36,586 nucleotides of DNA from Ectobacillus sp048976805. GTDB lineage: Bacteria; Bacillota; Bacilli; Bacillales; Bacillaceae_G. The DNA lies in assembly GCA_048976805.1 (NCBI GenBank), contig JBHGUR010000018.1:1-36586 (forward strand), in the 5' to 3' direction. Below are positions 16,481-24,275 of this stretch, one piece after another (within the stretch, counting starts at the first letter, position 1; each line of letters begins with the position of its first letter). The notes below the pieces were generated by a model. The model was not told the DNA's origin, did no database searches, and saw only the letters and a list, made by a program, of their open reading frames with translations. The position numbers were made by a program, and so were the translations under genes.

Positions 16481-16666
16481 ATGGGAATGTATACGTTAAC
16501 CGCGTTTGAAAAAGACGGCACGAAATTATTGGATGAGACATTTGAAGCGGCAAACGAAGCCGAAGCAAAACAAAAAGGGGAGCAATTGCTGCGCGAGAAA
16601 AACTTATACGAGCATACGCACCGCTGCACAAGCTCAAGCGGCAAGCTTGTATTATTTCAGCGTTAA
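16481..16666 (+). CDS. yhzD: YhzD-like small protein
   Basis: A 61-residue charged protein, MGMYTLTAFEKDGTKLLDET and on to SSGKLVLFQR. The pattern of two beta strands, a long Ala/Glu/Lys helix and a final beta strand fits the YhzD-like family of Bacillus, of unknown function. GGGGGA lies before the ATG. It is divergent from yhaO. A fragment of another gene begins only four bases after its stop. Confidence 0.65.
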   Translation: MGMYTLTAFEKDGTKLLDETFEAANEAEAKQKGEQLLREKNLYEHTHRCTSSSGKLVLFQR

Positions 16667-16670
16667 GAAA

Positions 16671-16940
16671 ATGAATAAAAAAAATCTGGCTTCACTTCCG
16701 AATATTCGCTTTGACAGCTACGATGAAGGGCTTGCTGCGCAAGTTTTATATATTGGCCCATATGCGAAAGAGCATACAGCTATTATGGGGCTTCACCAAT
16801 TCATTTATGAAAACGGATATAGTCTTAGCAGCCCCCACCATGAGATATATTTAAGCGATCCGAGACGCACTGCCCCAGAAAAATTGAAGACCATTTTAAG
16901 GCAGCCGTGCGTGTTGGCTAAAGCAAGCATCGCCATTTGA
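16671..16940 (+). pseudogene. C-terminal fragment of a GyrI-like ligand-binding protein
   Basis: The 89-residue frame contains IRFDSYDEGLAAQVLYIGPY, GLHQFIYENGYSL, HHEIYLSDPRRTAPEKLKTI and RQP. This is the C-terminal half of the GyrI-like/AraC effector-binding domain proteins of about 200 residues, which bind small hydrophobic or cationic molecules. The N-terminal half is absent and there is no ribosome site before the ATG at 16671, which is four bases after the yhzD stop. The gene was most likely truncated by a deletion whose junction lies near 16666. The active-site Glu region in HHEIYLSDP is preserved, so decay may be recent. Confidence 0.65.
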
Positions 16941-16965
16941 AAGAACTGTTTTCTATAGCCGATTA

Positions 16966-17014
16966 AAACATCCCTTCCAGATAGCATCTTGCCTATCTAC
17001 CTGAAAGGGATGTT
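16966..17014. terminator. bidirectional terminator between the GyrI fragment and yhaR
   Basis: AACATCCCTTCCAGATAG and CTATCTACCTGAAAGGGATG pair over about 18 bases with a few bulges. A T-rich tail follows on the minus strand, right after the yhaR stop. Confidence 0.75.
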
Positions 17015-17018
17015 CCTC

Positions 17019-17807
17019 TTACTTTCCGCGGAATACCGGCGGACGTTTCTCTAAGAAAGCTTGAATTCCCTCTTGATGGTCCGCTGTTGCGCGCATGCAG
17101 CCTTGTCCCGCTTTTTCAGCTTCCAATACTTGCAGCAACGCGGCTTTGTTGCGTTCACACAATACTTGCTTCGTTTCGATCATCGCTTTGACCGGCTTTT
17201 GCAGCCATTGCTCCGCCTTTTGCTTTACTGCCTGCGGGAAGTCCTTCGCAACTATTTCATCGATGAGGCCAAGCTCCAGCGCTTCTTCGGCCGGCATCCG
17301 TTTGCCTTCCCAAATAATATGCTTTGCCATGCTTTCCCCTACGCGGTTTTGCAGGAAGAAATGCCCGCCCCCGTCAGGAATTAAAGCGATGCCGATAAAA
17401 TTCATGGCTACAACAGAGGAACTGTCGGCCATGATATAATCGGCAGCAAGGGCCAAGCTTAAGCCTAAACCTGCAGTCGGGCCGTGAATGGCGCTAATCA
17501 CAAGCTTAGGCATCGTATACAGTGTAACAACAAGATCGGAAATAATATCCATAATCACTTGGAACTTGCTTTCATCACTGTCAGACAGCATCGATTTAAT
17601 ATCTCCTCCAGCAGAAAAGCCTCTGCCATTGCCGCACAGCACTACCACATCCGCAGCGCTTTCGGATACTTCTTTCAGTTTATGAAGCAATTCCTTTAGC
17701 GTCGGCACGTCCAGTGCATTTAAAACTTGCGGGCGATTAAGCATAACGGTTGCGATCCGTCCTTCATATTTAACAATTACACAATCTGTAGAGCTTGATA
17801 CAGTCAT
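17019..17807 (-). CDS. yhaR: enoyl-CoA hydratase/isomerase family protein YhaR
   Basis: A 262-residue crotonase-fold protein acting on acyl-CoA thioesters. The start at 17807 is chosen because GGGGAGG stands eight bases upstream; the frame extends 12 codons further. Crotonase signatures: the oxyanion-hole loop GRGFSAGGDIKSM and the second loop HGPTAGLGLSLALAADYIMA. At the usual second catalytic position it reads IALIPDGGGHFFL, an Asp-containing loop like those of PaaG/isomerase-type members rather than the two-Glu hydratases, so isomerase or another crotonase reaction is as likely as hydration. Synteny (yha cluster) supports YhaR. An acyl-CoA synthetase gene lies upstream across a repeat-filled gap. 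Confidence 0.83.
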   Translation of the reverse strand: MTVSSSTDCVIVKYEGRIATVMLNRPQVLNALDVPTLKELLHKLKEVSESAADVVVLCGNGRGFSAGGDIKSMLSDSDESKFQVIMDIISDLVVTLYTMPKLVISAIHGPTAGLGLSLALAADYIMADSSSVVAMNFIGIALIPDGGGHFFLQNRVGESMAKHIIWEGKRMPAEEALELGLIDEIVAKDFPQAVKQKAEQWLQKPVKAMIETKQVLCERNKAALLQVLEAEKAGQGCMRATADHQEGIQAFLEKRPPVFRGK

Positions 17808-17880
17808 TGCGGCAGCCTCCCCATATCGTTTTCCTATATACAATTTGAGAAGGCATACGAAAACTCCTTCTTTTTTTGAT

Positions 17881-18130
17881 GGCTATGTTAAACGTTATTA
17901 TTAATGCAGAAAGGAAGGGAATCAAACATTTCTTTTAGAGGGGAGAGAGTATCTAGCCATGCATAGAAACGGTTAAAACTTATGTCTGCCCCGCGCGATG
18001 GAAAACCAGAGGGAGGAAATAAGTGCGGATTCGGTTTGTTCTACATAGGCGTGGGATATATGCCTACATCATAAATGATTCATATCATACGCTTTTGACA
18101 CAAAAATCAACATTGGTCTTTCACACAGCT
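17881..18130. mobile_element. MITE-like element enclosing an inverted copy of the dispersed repeat
   Basis: The left end GGCTATGTTAAA and the right-hand ACAAAAATCAACATTGG..CACAGCTTTT correspond to the ends of the element at 3016-3210, with more mutations at the right. The interior carries TTTTAGAGGGGAGAGAG and an inverted dispersed repeat (about 17936-18078; CATGCATAGAAACGG, GGAAAACCAGAGGGAGGAAA, GGTTTGTTCTAC). It fills most of the gap between yhaR and the acyl-CoA synthetase gene. Confidence 0.5.
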
Positions 18131-18189
18131 TTTTTAATATAATCAACGCCGTCCAATGCCCTCTAAGAATGGAATTTTCAGCTAGTACG

Positions 18190-18300
18190 GTGAATTACCC
18201 GCCACTTAGCTTTGCTTGAAGTGGGTGCTTCTTTCGGAATATGTTAAAAGGGAGCTGAACCGAAAAATCCGCCCGTAGCGAACTTATCGACCAACTCCCC
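18190..18300 (-). mobile_element. orphan IS200/IS605-type right end, possible omega RNA
   Basis: CCGCCACTTAGC..GCTTGAAGTGGGTG forms a hairpin preceded by TGAATTAC, matching the right end of the tnpB element at 36262-36307 (TGAACTACCCACCACTTAGC..GCTTGAAGTGGGGG). No tnpA or tnpB frame is next to it; the adjacent ORF is an acyl-CoA synthetase. On the minus strand the conserved block (about 18235-18300, with CGGGCGGATTTTTCGG) precedes the hairpin, as the scaffold of a TnpB guide RNA would. Alternatively it could be read on the plus strand as an IscB-type RNA. Confidence 0.5.
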
Positions 18301-18311
18301 GTCTTTCTTCT

Positions 18312-19871
18312 TTATTGCTTTACGGATTGCTCAAACATTTGGCGCAGCACAAACTTTTGCAGCTTGCCGCTGGCATTGCGCGGCAGTTCATCTAAAAATA
18401 CGTAGTGGCGCGGGCGTTTGTAGTCCGCTAATGCGTCGCTGTTTTTGCAATATTCATCAAGCTCTTCTGCCGTTAAGCTTTCATCCTTCTTTACAACAAC
18501 AGCGACAACGCGCTCGCCCCACAATTCATCCGGCTCGCCGAGAACCGCGACGTCAAGAATGCCTTCATGCCCGTGCAGGAAATCCTCGATTTCACGCGGG
18601 TAGATGTTCACTCCCCCGCTAATAATCATATCGTCTACACGGTCTGCCACATACAAATAGCCATCCTTATCCATGTAGCCAAGGTCGCCGGAATGGTACC
18701 AGCCTTTATATGTAGACTTTTGCGTTGCTTCTTCACGGTTATGGTAGCCGACCATCATGCAAGGGCCCCTCATAATAATTTCACCTACTTCATAAGGCGG
18801 AAGAACATCATCCGGTTCAGACGGGCCATCTTCGTTTGGTTTTACAATGCGGATTTCGTGATTGAAACACATTTTGCCGGCAGAACCCGCTTTTGTCAGC
18901 TGGTCTTCTTCTACCAAGAAGGACACAACCGGTCCCATTTCCGTCATGCCGTAAATTTGGACAAGATCGATATGAAGGCGATCTTTGCATTCTTTTACAA
19001 GAGAAGGCGCCATTGCTGCTCCTCCGTAAACGCCAATTTTCATAGAATCCAGCTTATAGTTGTCCAAATTCTCCTGAAGCATCATATTCCACATCGTCGG
19101 CGCTGCAAAGAAGGTCGTAATTCCTTCCGCTTCGATCGTTTCCAGCACTTTTTTCGTATCAAACTGATGCAAGATTACATTTTTGGCACCGGCATGCACC
19201 CGCGGCAAAATGCCAGCATGCAGCTCGCCGCAATGGTACAGCGGTGCTGTAACAAGCCCGACGCTATCGCGCGTATATTTTAAATAATACATACAAAGCA
19301 GGCTATGCTCTGCCATGTCGCGGTGGCGATGCAACACGCCTTTTGGATGCCCGGTCGTTCCGCTTGTGTACATCATCGAGCAAAGATCATTTTCATCCAC
19401 TTCAATTGTCTCAAGATAAGAAGAAGCTGCTGCAACTTTTTCGTGATAGGAGGCTGCATAGGAAGGAACGTCGTTTTCAATATACCAAAATGAAATGGAG
19501 GAGAAATCGCCTGCGATGCTGGAAATCACTGGTTCTACTGCTTTTTCAAACAATACAACCTTCGGGGCGGCGTCCGTTAAAATATAAGCAACTTCCTTTG
19601 CTTTTAGGCGGAAGTTAATTGGATTGAATACTGCCCCGATTTTCATGCAAGCAAAGTAAGCGGTTGCAAATTCACTCGAATTATATAAGTATGTAGAAAC
19701 GCGGTCCCCTTTTCTGACACCGGCTTCTAACAGCGCGTTCGCCGCTTTGTTTACTTGCTCGCCCCACTCTTTATACGTCCAGCGAATGCCTTTATCCGGC
19801 TCCACCAACGCTTCTTTGTTCGGATATCCCTGCACTGCTAAATCAAAAATTCTTCCTATTGTCATATACAT
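18312..19871 (-). CDS. AMP-forming acyl-CoA synthetase
   Basis: A 519-residue adenylate-forming enzyme that activates a carboxylic acid, probably a fatty acid, with ATP and then CoA. Core motifs: A3 MMYTSGTTGHPKGVLHRH (P-loop-like), A5 YGMTEMGPV, A7 YHSGDLGYMDKDGYLYVADR, A8 DDMIISGGVNIYPREIE and A10 PRNASGKLQKFV with the catalytic Lys. All are intact and the length is normal. AGGAGGAGG lies 11 bases before the ATG at 19871; an alternative ATG two codons on is less well placed. The enoyl-CoA hydratase-like yhaR lies downstream on the same strand, beyond a 500-bp repeat region, so co-function in fatty-acid use is likely but co-transcription is not. Substrate length cannot be told. Confidence 0.88.
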   Translation of the reverse strand: MYMTIGRIFDLAVQGYPNKEALVEPDKGIRWTYKEWGEQVNKAANALLEAGVRKGDRVSTYLYNSSEFATAYFACMKIGAVFNPINFRLKAKEVAYILTDAAPKVVLFEKAVEPVISSIAGDFSSISFWYIENDVPSYAASYHEKVAAASSYLETIEVDENDLCSMMYTSGTTGHPKGVLHRHRDMAEHSLLCMYYLKYTRDSVGLVTAPLYHCGELHAGILPRVHAGAKNVILHQFDTKKVLETIEAEGITTFFAAPTMWNMMLQENLDNYKLDSMKIGVYGGAAMAPSLVKECKDRLHIDLVQIYGMTEMGPVVSFLVEEDQLTKAGSAGKMCFNHEIRIVKPNEDGPSEPDDVLPPYEVGEIIMRGPCMMVGYHNREEATQKSTYKGWYHSGDLGYMDKDGYLYVADRVDDMIISGGVNIYPREIEDFLHGHEGILDVAVLGEPDELWGERVVAVVVKKDESLTAEELDEYCKNSDALADYKRPRHYVFLDELPRNASGKLQKFVLRQMFEQSVKQ

Positions 19872-20091
19872 ATAATTCTTTTCCTCCTCCTATTAAATTT
19901 CACAATTCTATTAGTTCGTCTATAAACAGACACGCTCCTTCTCAAATTTTGGCGAAAACACCTAATTTTTTCCTGTATTTCTCGACATATTTCATGAAAA
20001 TTCAGTCTATTATTGTTGTTTTTTCTTTATTTCTCTATGATGAAAGAAGACAGCCTAACATACAAAGGTTTTTATCAACAAAGACAAAATC

Positions 20092-20121
20092 AAAAAGCTG
20101 TCGAAGGGTGACAGCTTTTTT
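20092..20121. terminator. terminator of hemZ
   Basis: AAAAAGCTGTC GAAGG GTGACAGCTTTTTT is a tight hairpin flanked by A- and T-runs, directly after the hemZ stop on the minus strand, and symmetric enough to work in both directions. Confidence 0.85.
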
Positions 20122-21618
20122 CTAGGAGAACAGATCCTCCAAAATCTTTAGTTTATCTTCTGTATACTTTAAATACCCATCATTATAGGATTTCGGATCC
20201 TTCGGGTTAGCAAAATGCGTAATGGCGCCTGTTTTCGGGTCCACGAATTTGCTAGATGCGCCGCAGCCAAGGCCAATAATAGATTGCACCTCTTCCATAA
20301 TGACAATATTATAAATACTTTCTTGCCCCGGAATAGAATAGCCGACATTTTCCAAATTTCCTAAAATATTTTTTTGGCGATATAAATAGTACGGAACGTA
20401 ACCATGCTCCTTTGTCCAGCTTTCAGCGGCTTGCATCATTTCCGTAATTTCTTCACGGCCTGCAACTTTATATTTTCGTTTATTTTGTGTCATTTCCGAC
20501 GCCCGCTTGAACGAAAGCGTATGAACCGTTAGCGATTCCGGCATTAGCTTTTCTGTTTCCGCCAATGTATGCTTGAAAATATCGATTCCTTCTCCCGGAA
20601 GGCCAATAATTAAGTCCATGTTGATATTGTTCATCCCCATGGCGCGGGCTAAATAGTACTTTTCAACCGTTTCTGCTACCGTATGGTGGCGGCCGATCGC
20701 TTTTAGCGTCTCTTCATGATAAGACTGTGGATTAATGCTGATACGGTCGATATTCCATTTTTTCAGCACATTAAGCTTTTCCGGCGTAATCGTATCCGGA
20801 CGGCCCGCCTCCACTGTCAATTCGCGAATATGTTGTACATCCGGGAAGGACTCGTACATTTCTTCATACAGCATATCCATTTCTTCAGCGGTAATGCTCG
20901 TCGGCGTACCGCCGCCGTAATACACCGTTGTAATACGAATGCCCTTTTCCTTCAAAAACCTTCCAATTTCGCGCATTTCATAATGCAATCCGCCTAAAAA
21001 CGAATCAACAGAGCCTTGTCTTCCGTTGATAGCGTAAGCAGGAAATGTACAATACGCGCATTTCGTCGGGCAAAACGGAATGCCGATATAAATGCTCACT
21101 TCTTTTTTCAAGTCATATAAATCAGGCACAACCGCAAGCTGGCGGTCTACAATCCGCTGCATTAAATCGATTTTTTCCTCATGGATTAAATAGTCCTCGT
21201 GCAGCTCTTTATGGGCCTGTTCCTTCGTCATGCCGCTTTGCAGCTTTTTATGAAGCAGCTTCGTTGGGCGTACGCCCGTTAAAATCCCCCACTTTTGCTC
21301 CACTCCCGTCAGCTGCTGCAGCACGGATAAATACACATATGAAACAGCATTCTTTACTTGCTTAAAGCGTTCCTTCTCGCTTGTACATGCTGTCGTATCT
21401 TTTGAAAATTGCATCGTATATGTTTGCCCTGTCATAATATCAGTTAAAGCTGCAGAAGCGGTTACTGCGTCTTCTCCTTTAACCTGGATATCTACAACAA
21501 GGTTAGCTTCTTCCTGTTCAAATGCTACTGTAGGCTCTTCAAAAAACAAACCGCTAATTAATTGGAGCGGCCGAAGAAAGCGATCATCTTTTAAAGTTTG
21601 GATCGTAATTCGCAACAA
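20122..21618 (-). CDS. hemZ: HemZ, oxygen-independent coproporphyrinogen III oxidase-like radical SAM protein
   Basis: A 498-residue radical SAM enzyme of the HemN/HemZ family, implicated in anaerobic porphyrin or haem metabolism. Residues 1-165 form the HemZ-specific N-terminal domain. The radical SAM core starts at IYIGIPFCPTKCAYC with cluster Cys183, Cys187 and Cys190, followed by YYGGGTPT, LTVEAGRPDT, RISINPQS and NMDLIIGLPGEG. The C-terminal part has YNIVIMEEVQSIIGLGCGASSKF, conserved in HemN-like proteins. The length is typical of HemZ rather than HemW. hemZ next to yhaX is the B. subtilis order. Its exact reaction is less certain than for HemN. Confidence 0.92.
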   Translation of the reverse strand: MLRITIQTLKDDRFLRPLQLISGLFFEEPTVAFEQEEANLVVDIQVKGEDAVTASAALTDIMTGQTYTMQFSKDTTACTSEKERFKQVKNAVSYVYLSVLQQLTGVEQKWGILTGVRPTKLLHKKLQSGMTKEQAHKELHEDYLIHEEKIDLMQRIVDRQLAVVPDLYDLKKEVSIYIGIPFCPTKCAYCTFPAYAINGRQGSVDSFLGGLHYEMREIGRFLKEKGIRITTVYYGGGTPTSITAEEMDMLYEEMYESFPDVQHIRELTVEAGRPDTITPEKLNVLKKWNIDRISINPQSYHEETLKAIGRHHTVAETVEKYYLARAMGMNNINMDLIIGLPGEGIDIFKHTLAETEKLMPESLTVHTLSFKRASEMTQNKRKYKVAGREEITEMMQAAESWTKEHGYVPYYLYRQKNILGNLENVGYSIPGQESIYNIVIMEEVQSIIGLGCGASSKFVDPKTGAITHFANPKDPKSYNDGYLKYTEDKLKILEDLFS

Positions 21619-21681
21619 TCATCACCTTTTCATTTTTAGACTTCCTTTAGTTTACTTGAATGGATAAATGGAGGTCAACTT

Positions 21682-21707
21682 AAAAAACCTCAGACAAATG
21701 TCTGAGG
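21682..21707 (-). terminator. terminator of yhaX
   Basis: CCTCAGACA / TGTCTGAGG with a two-base loop, followed on the minus strand by six T, just after the yhaX stop. Confidence 0.85.
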
Positions 21708-21714
21708 AATATCG

Positions 21715-22587
21715 TTACCATTTTTTTATTTTAATATGCTCTTTCAGGAAGTTAAGCGGAAATTGCTTGCGGAAGTGCTCTTTAATCATGTACGTTACTC
21801 CGTTTTCATTGTTGGAGCGCGTAACCCAATCGGCAGCCTTTTTTAGCGCGATTGGCGCATTGCCCATCGCTACGCCTAATCCGGTGTTTTCAATCACTTC
21901 CAAATCATCCATGCTGTCGCCGATTGCGACCATCTCCCTCAAATCGATGCCAAGATGATTGCCAAGAAGCTGCAGCCCTCTTAGCTTAGATATGCCAGGC
22001 GGAAGGATTTCAATTTTTCCTCCTTCACACTCAATGATGTGGATATCGTCAAATGCTTCCTTAATTGTTTGCAAAGCATGTTCTTTTTCACTCTCTTTTG
22101 AAAAGAACACATCTATTTTCGGGGCTGCCACTGGCTGGTCGCGCAATGTTTCTCCCAGCGATTCTACGAATTGAATCGGGTAAAATACAGGGTCAGCGTT
22201 GGAAAGCACGGCTCTGGCAATTAAATTGGAGGAAAGATTGCGGCGGTTTCCTACAGAAAAACGTTCATGGGAAATACGGATGTTGCAGTCGAAATGCTCC
22301 AATACCTGCACAAGATTAAATGTTTTTTCTTCCGATAGCTTCTTTTGTACGAGCGGCGCATCAAGAGAAGAAGAAATAAATGCTCCGCTATGCGTAACAA
22401 TGATAGAATCGAGCTTTAACGCCTTGGCGACCTTTTGCGCAGATTGGAAATTCCTGCTTGTATACAGCGTTACATAAACACCTTTTTCCCTGACAAAATC
22501 AAGGGCTTCTTTCGCCCCCTTTTGTATTCTGCCGCTTGTGCGAAGCAACGTTCCATCTATATTAATGGCAAGTAAACGATAAATCAT
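21715..22587 (-). CDS. yhaX: YhaX, Cof-type HAD-IIB family protein with Asn at the nucleophile position
   Basis: A 290-residue haloacid-dehalogenase superfamily protein with a IIB cap. Motif I reads LLAINIDGTLL: the first Asp of the DxDGTL signature, which normally forms the phospho-enzyme, is Asn9; the codon is AAT. The second Asp (Asp11), the motif II Thr/Ser region (VTLYTSRN), the motif III Lys (SKLRGLQLL) and motif IV GDSMDDLEV are present. Metal binding may persist, but phosphatase activity should be weak or absent unless Asn9 deamidates. The neighbouring hemZ supports the YhaX assignment; in B. subtilis yhaX is sporulation-associated. Function is unknown. Confidence 0.82.
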   Translation of the reverse strand: MIYRLLAINIDGTLLRTSGRIQKGAKEALDFVREKGVYVTLYTSRNFQSAQKVAKALKLDSIIVTHSGAFISSSLDAPLVQKKLSEEKTFNLVQVLEHFDCNIRISHERFSVGNRRNLSSNLIARAVLSNADPVFYPIQFVESLGETLRDQPVAAPKIDVFFSKESEKEHALQTIKEAFDDIHIIECEGGKIEILPPGISKLRGLQLLGNHLGIDLREMVAIGDSMDDLEVIENTGLGVAMGNAPIALKKAADWVTRSNNENGVTYMIKEHFRKQFPLNFLKEHIKIKKW

Positions 22588-22888
22588 GGTGAAAGACCTC
22601 CTTTTCTTAGGTGTTGCATTCTACAATTAGCCTATGAAACGAGGTCTTTAATTAGAACAGCTGATGAGTGAAGGTGTTCAAGTCTATGGGAATTTGCCGT
22701 GTACAGTAACGATTAGGCCTTTTTACATATTTGCGGGCCGATGGTTTCATAACTGTTACATATTTTCCTAATCAGGGAAAAAACGCTTTAGAAATCCACT
22801 TTCTTTGTAATCATCTTAATAATTTGCTTTAACAGGGAAAAAGCTAAGCTAACATTCTTTATGAAGATGCCCTTCTCTTAGCGTTAGT
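22588..22888. other. intergenic region with nothing identified
   Basis: It contains the yhaX ribosome site at its left edge. The rest is AT-rich without a frame that has a start and ribosome site, and without a clear hairpin. The words CAGGGAAAAA at 22773 and 22834 repeat, which I cannot interpret. Confidence 0.3.
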
Positions 22889-22952
22889 CAACAACCCGCC
22901 ACTTATCGTTGGGCTTCGCCCTTCACACAATTGAAGTAGGGGTATCCTTGTC
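22889..22952 (-). mobile_element. second orphan IS200/IS605-type right end
   Basis: CAACCCGCCACTT..AAGTAGGGG pairs as in the right-end hairpin at 36262, with an additional inner hairpin GGGCTTCGCCC. No transposase or TnpB gene is attached. It is shorter and more worn than the copy at 18190. Confidence 0.42.
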
Positions 22953-22992
22953 GATTTTTAGATGAAAAAATACCGTTTAAGGAGAGATGTGT

Positions 22993-23607
22993 ATGAAGTG
23001 GCCTCTATCATGGTATGAAGGAGACACGCTTGATGTGGCCAAACGCCTTTTAGGGCACAAGCTTGTTCATATCGTAGCTGGAAAAAAACGAAGCGGCTTT
23101 ATCGTGGAAGTGGAAGCATATAAAGGCCCTGATGATAAGGCGGCACACAGTTATGGGGGGCGCCGCACCGAACGGACGGAAATCATGTACGGGCCCCCCG
23201 GCCATGCTTACGTTTATTTTATTTACGGAATGTATCATTGCTTCAATATTATTACGGCTCCGGCCGGCATCCCCCAAGGTGTTCTCATCCGCGCTTTGGA
23301 GCCGGCAGAAGGAATTGAGGAAATGAAGCTGTCCCGCTACGGCAAAACAGATATAACGAAGCAGCAGATGTGCAATTTAACGAACGGGCCCGGCAAGCTA
23401 TGCCGCGCGATGAATATTACGATGAGGCAAAAAGGATTATCTCTTTTGAGCGATGAACTGCATGTCGAAAAAGTGGAGCCAAATCACCACTTGGCACGCA
23501 CGTATAATATTGCCGCCGGGCCTCGCATCAATATTGACTACGCAGAAGAAGCGGTACATTATCCGTGGCGCTTCTATTTTGAAAATCATCCGTACGTGTC
23601 CAAATAA
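22993..23607 (+). CDS. aag: DNA-3-methyladenine glycosylase (AAG/MPG family)
   Basis: A 204-residue base-excision repair enzyme that removes alkylated purines. Family signatures are VEVEAYKGPDDKAAHSYGGRRTER, MYGPPGHAYVYFIYGMYHCFN, NGPGKLCRAMNI and AGPRINIDYAEEA; the Glu of EVEAY is the water-activating residue. The ATG at 22993 is preferred to the one at 22987 because AAGGAG then stands eight bases upstream. Length is typical. The gene is alone on the plus strand and ends in a strong bidirectional terminator shared with yheA. Confidence 0.92.
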   Translation: MKWPLSWYEGDTLDVAKRLLGHKLVHIVAGKKRSGFIVEVEAYKGPDDKAAHSYGGRRTERTEIMYGPPGHAYVYFIYGMYHCFNIITAPAGIPQGVLIRALEPAEGIEEMKLSRYGKTDITKQQMCNLTNGPGKLCRAMNITMRQKGLSLLSDELHVEKVEPNHHLARTYNIAAGPRINIDYAEEAVHYPWRFYFENHPYVSK

Positions 23608-23647
23608 TTGAACTGATTGGGCAGTTGGCCGGATGCCGATGAACCAG

Positions 23648-23703
23648 AAGAGGGTGTGCCAAAAACACAGCGCTACGCGTTGCCTTTTGGCACACCCTCG
23701 TTT
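23648..23703. terminator. bidirectional terminator between aag and yheA
   Basis: GAGGGTGTGCCAAAA and TTTTGGCACACCCTC pair exactly, with an inner CAGCGCTACGCGTTG loop that can pair further. T-runs flank both sides. Confidence 0.9.
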
Positions 23704-24060
23704 TTATGCCGGCATGATTGGGCCGTATAAATCCTCAAGCGGCTTTAAAATAATTTTATTTAAATCGCCGATTAACATATTCATGCGTTGTTCAGCCTGC
23801 ATCAGCTGCGCAATTTTCTGGTTTTGCTGTACCTGTGCTACAATTTGCTGCGCCTTCATGTTATCTTGCTCTGTAATTTCCTGTCCTTGCATCATCTTTT
23901 GCTGCAATTCCATTTGAACCGCGCGGAATTGGTCAAATAATTGCTTCGCTTGCAAATCAGCCTGTACCGCTCGAAAGCTCTGCTGCAAAGCTTGATAATC
24001 AGGATTTTCCATAATTGCTTTTTGCAATGCATATGCTGCGTCATACATATTCGTAGCCAT
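23704..24060 (-). CDS. yheA: YheA, YlbF/YmcA-family protein
   Basis: A 118-residue all-helical, Gln-rich protein of the YlbF/YmcA (Com_YlbF) family; its B. subtilis relatives YlbF, YmcA and YaaT affect RNase Y, competence and sporulation, while YheA itself has no assigned role. Sequence MATNMYDAAYALQKAIMENP then two long amphipathic helices ending PLEDLYGPIMPA. The start at 24060 has AAGGAGG nine bases upstream; the frame extends 12 codons further without a ribosome site. Lies divergently from the yheC/D operon, as the yhe order in Bacillus predicts. Confidence 0.9.
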   Translation of the reverse strand: MATNMYDAAYALQKAIMENPDYQALQQSFRAVQADLQAKQLFDQFRAVQMELQQKMMQGQEITEQDNMKAQQIVAQVQQNQKIAQLMQAEQRMNMLIGDLNKIILKPLEDLYGPIMPA

Positions 24061-24275
24061 TTTTGTTTTCCTCCTTATGTATCGTGCTTGAAGCACCCTT
24101 TTAACTATACCAGACTATGTATCATATGTGGAATGTTTTTATATTATGCCTTCTTCTTTTCGATCAGCGGCAAACAGCTCGCCTCCCCGGCCATTTCACC
24201 AGTTATTTCCTTTAGTCATACAATGCAATACATACTTGCGCTTCATGATAGATAAAAACAAATGAGGGATTTGCC

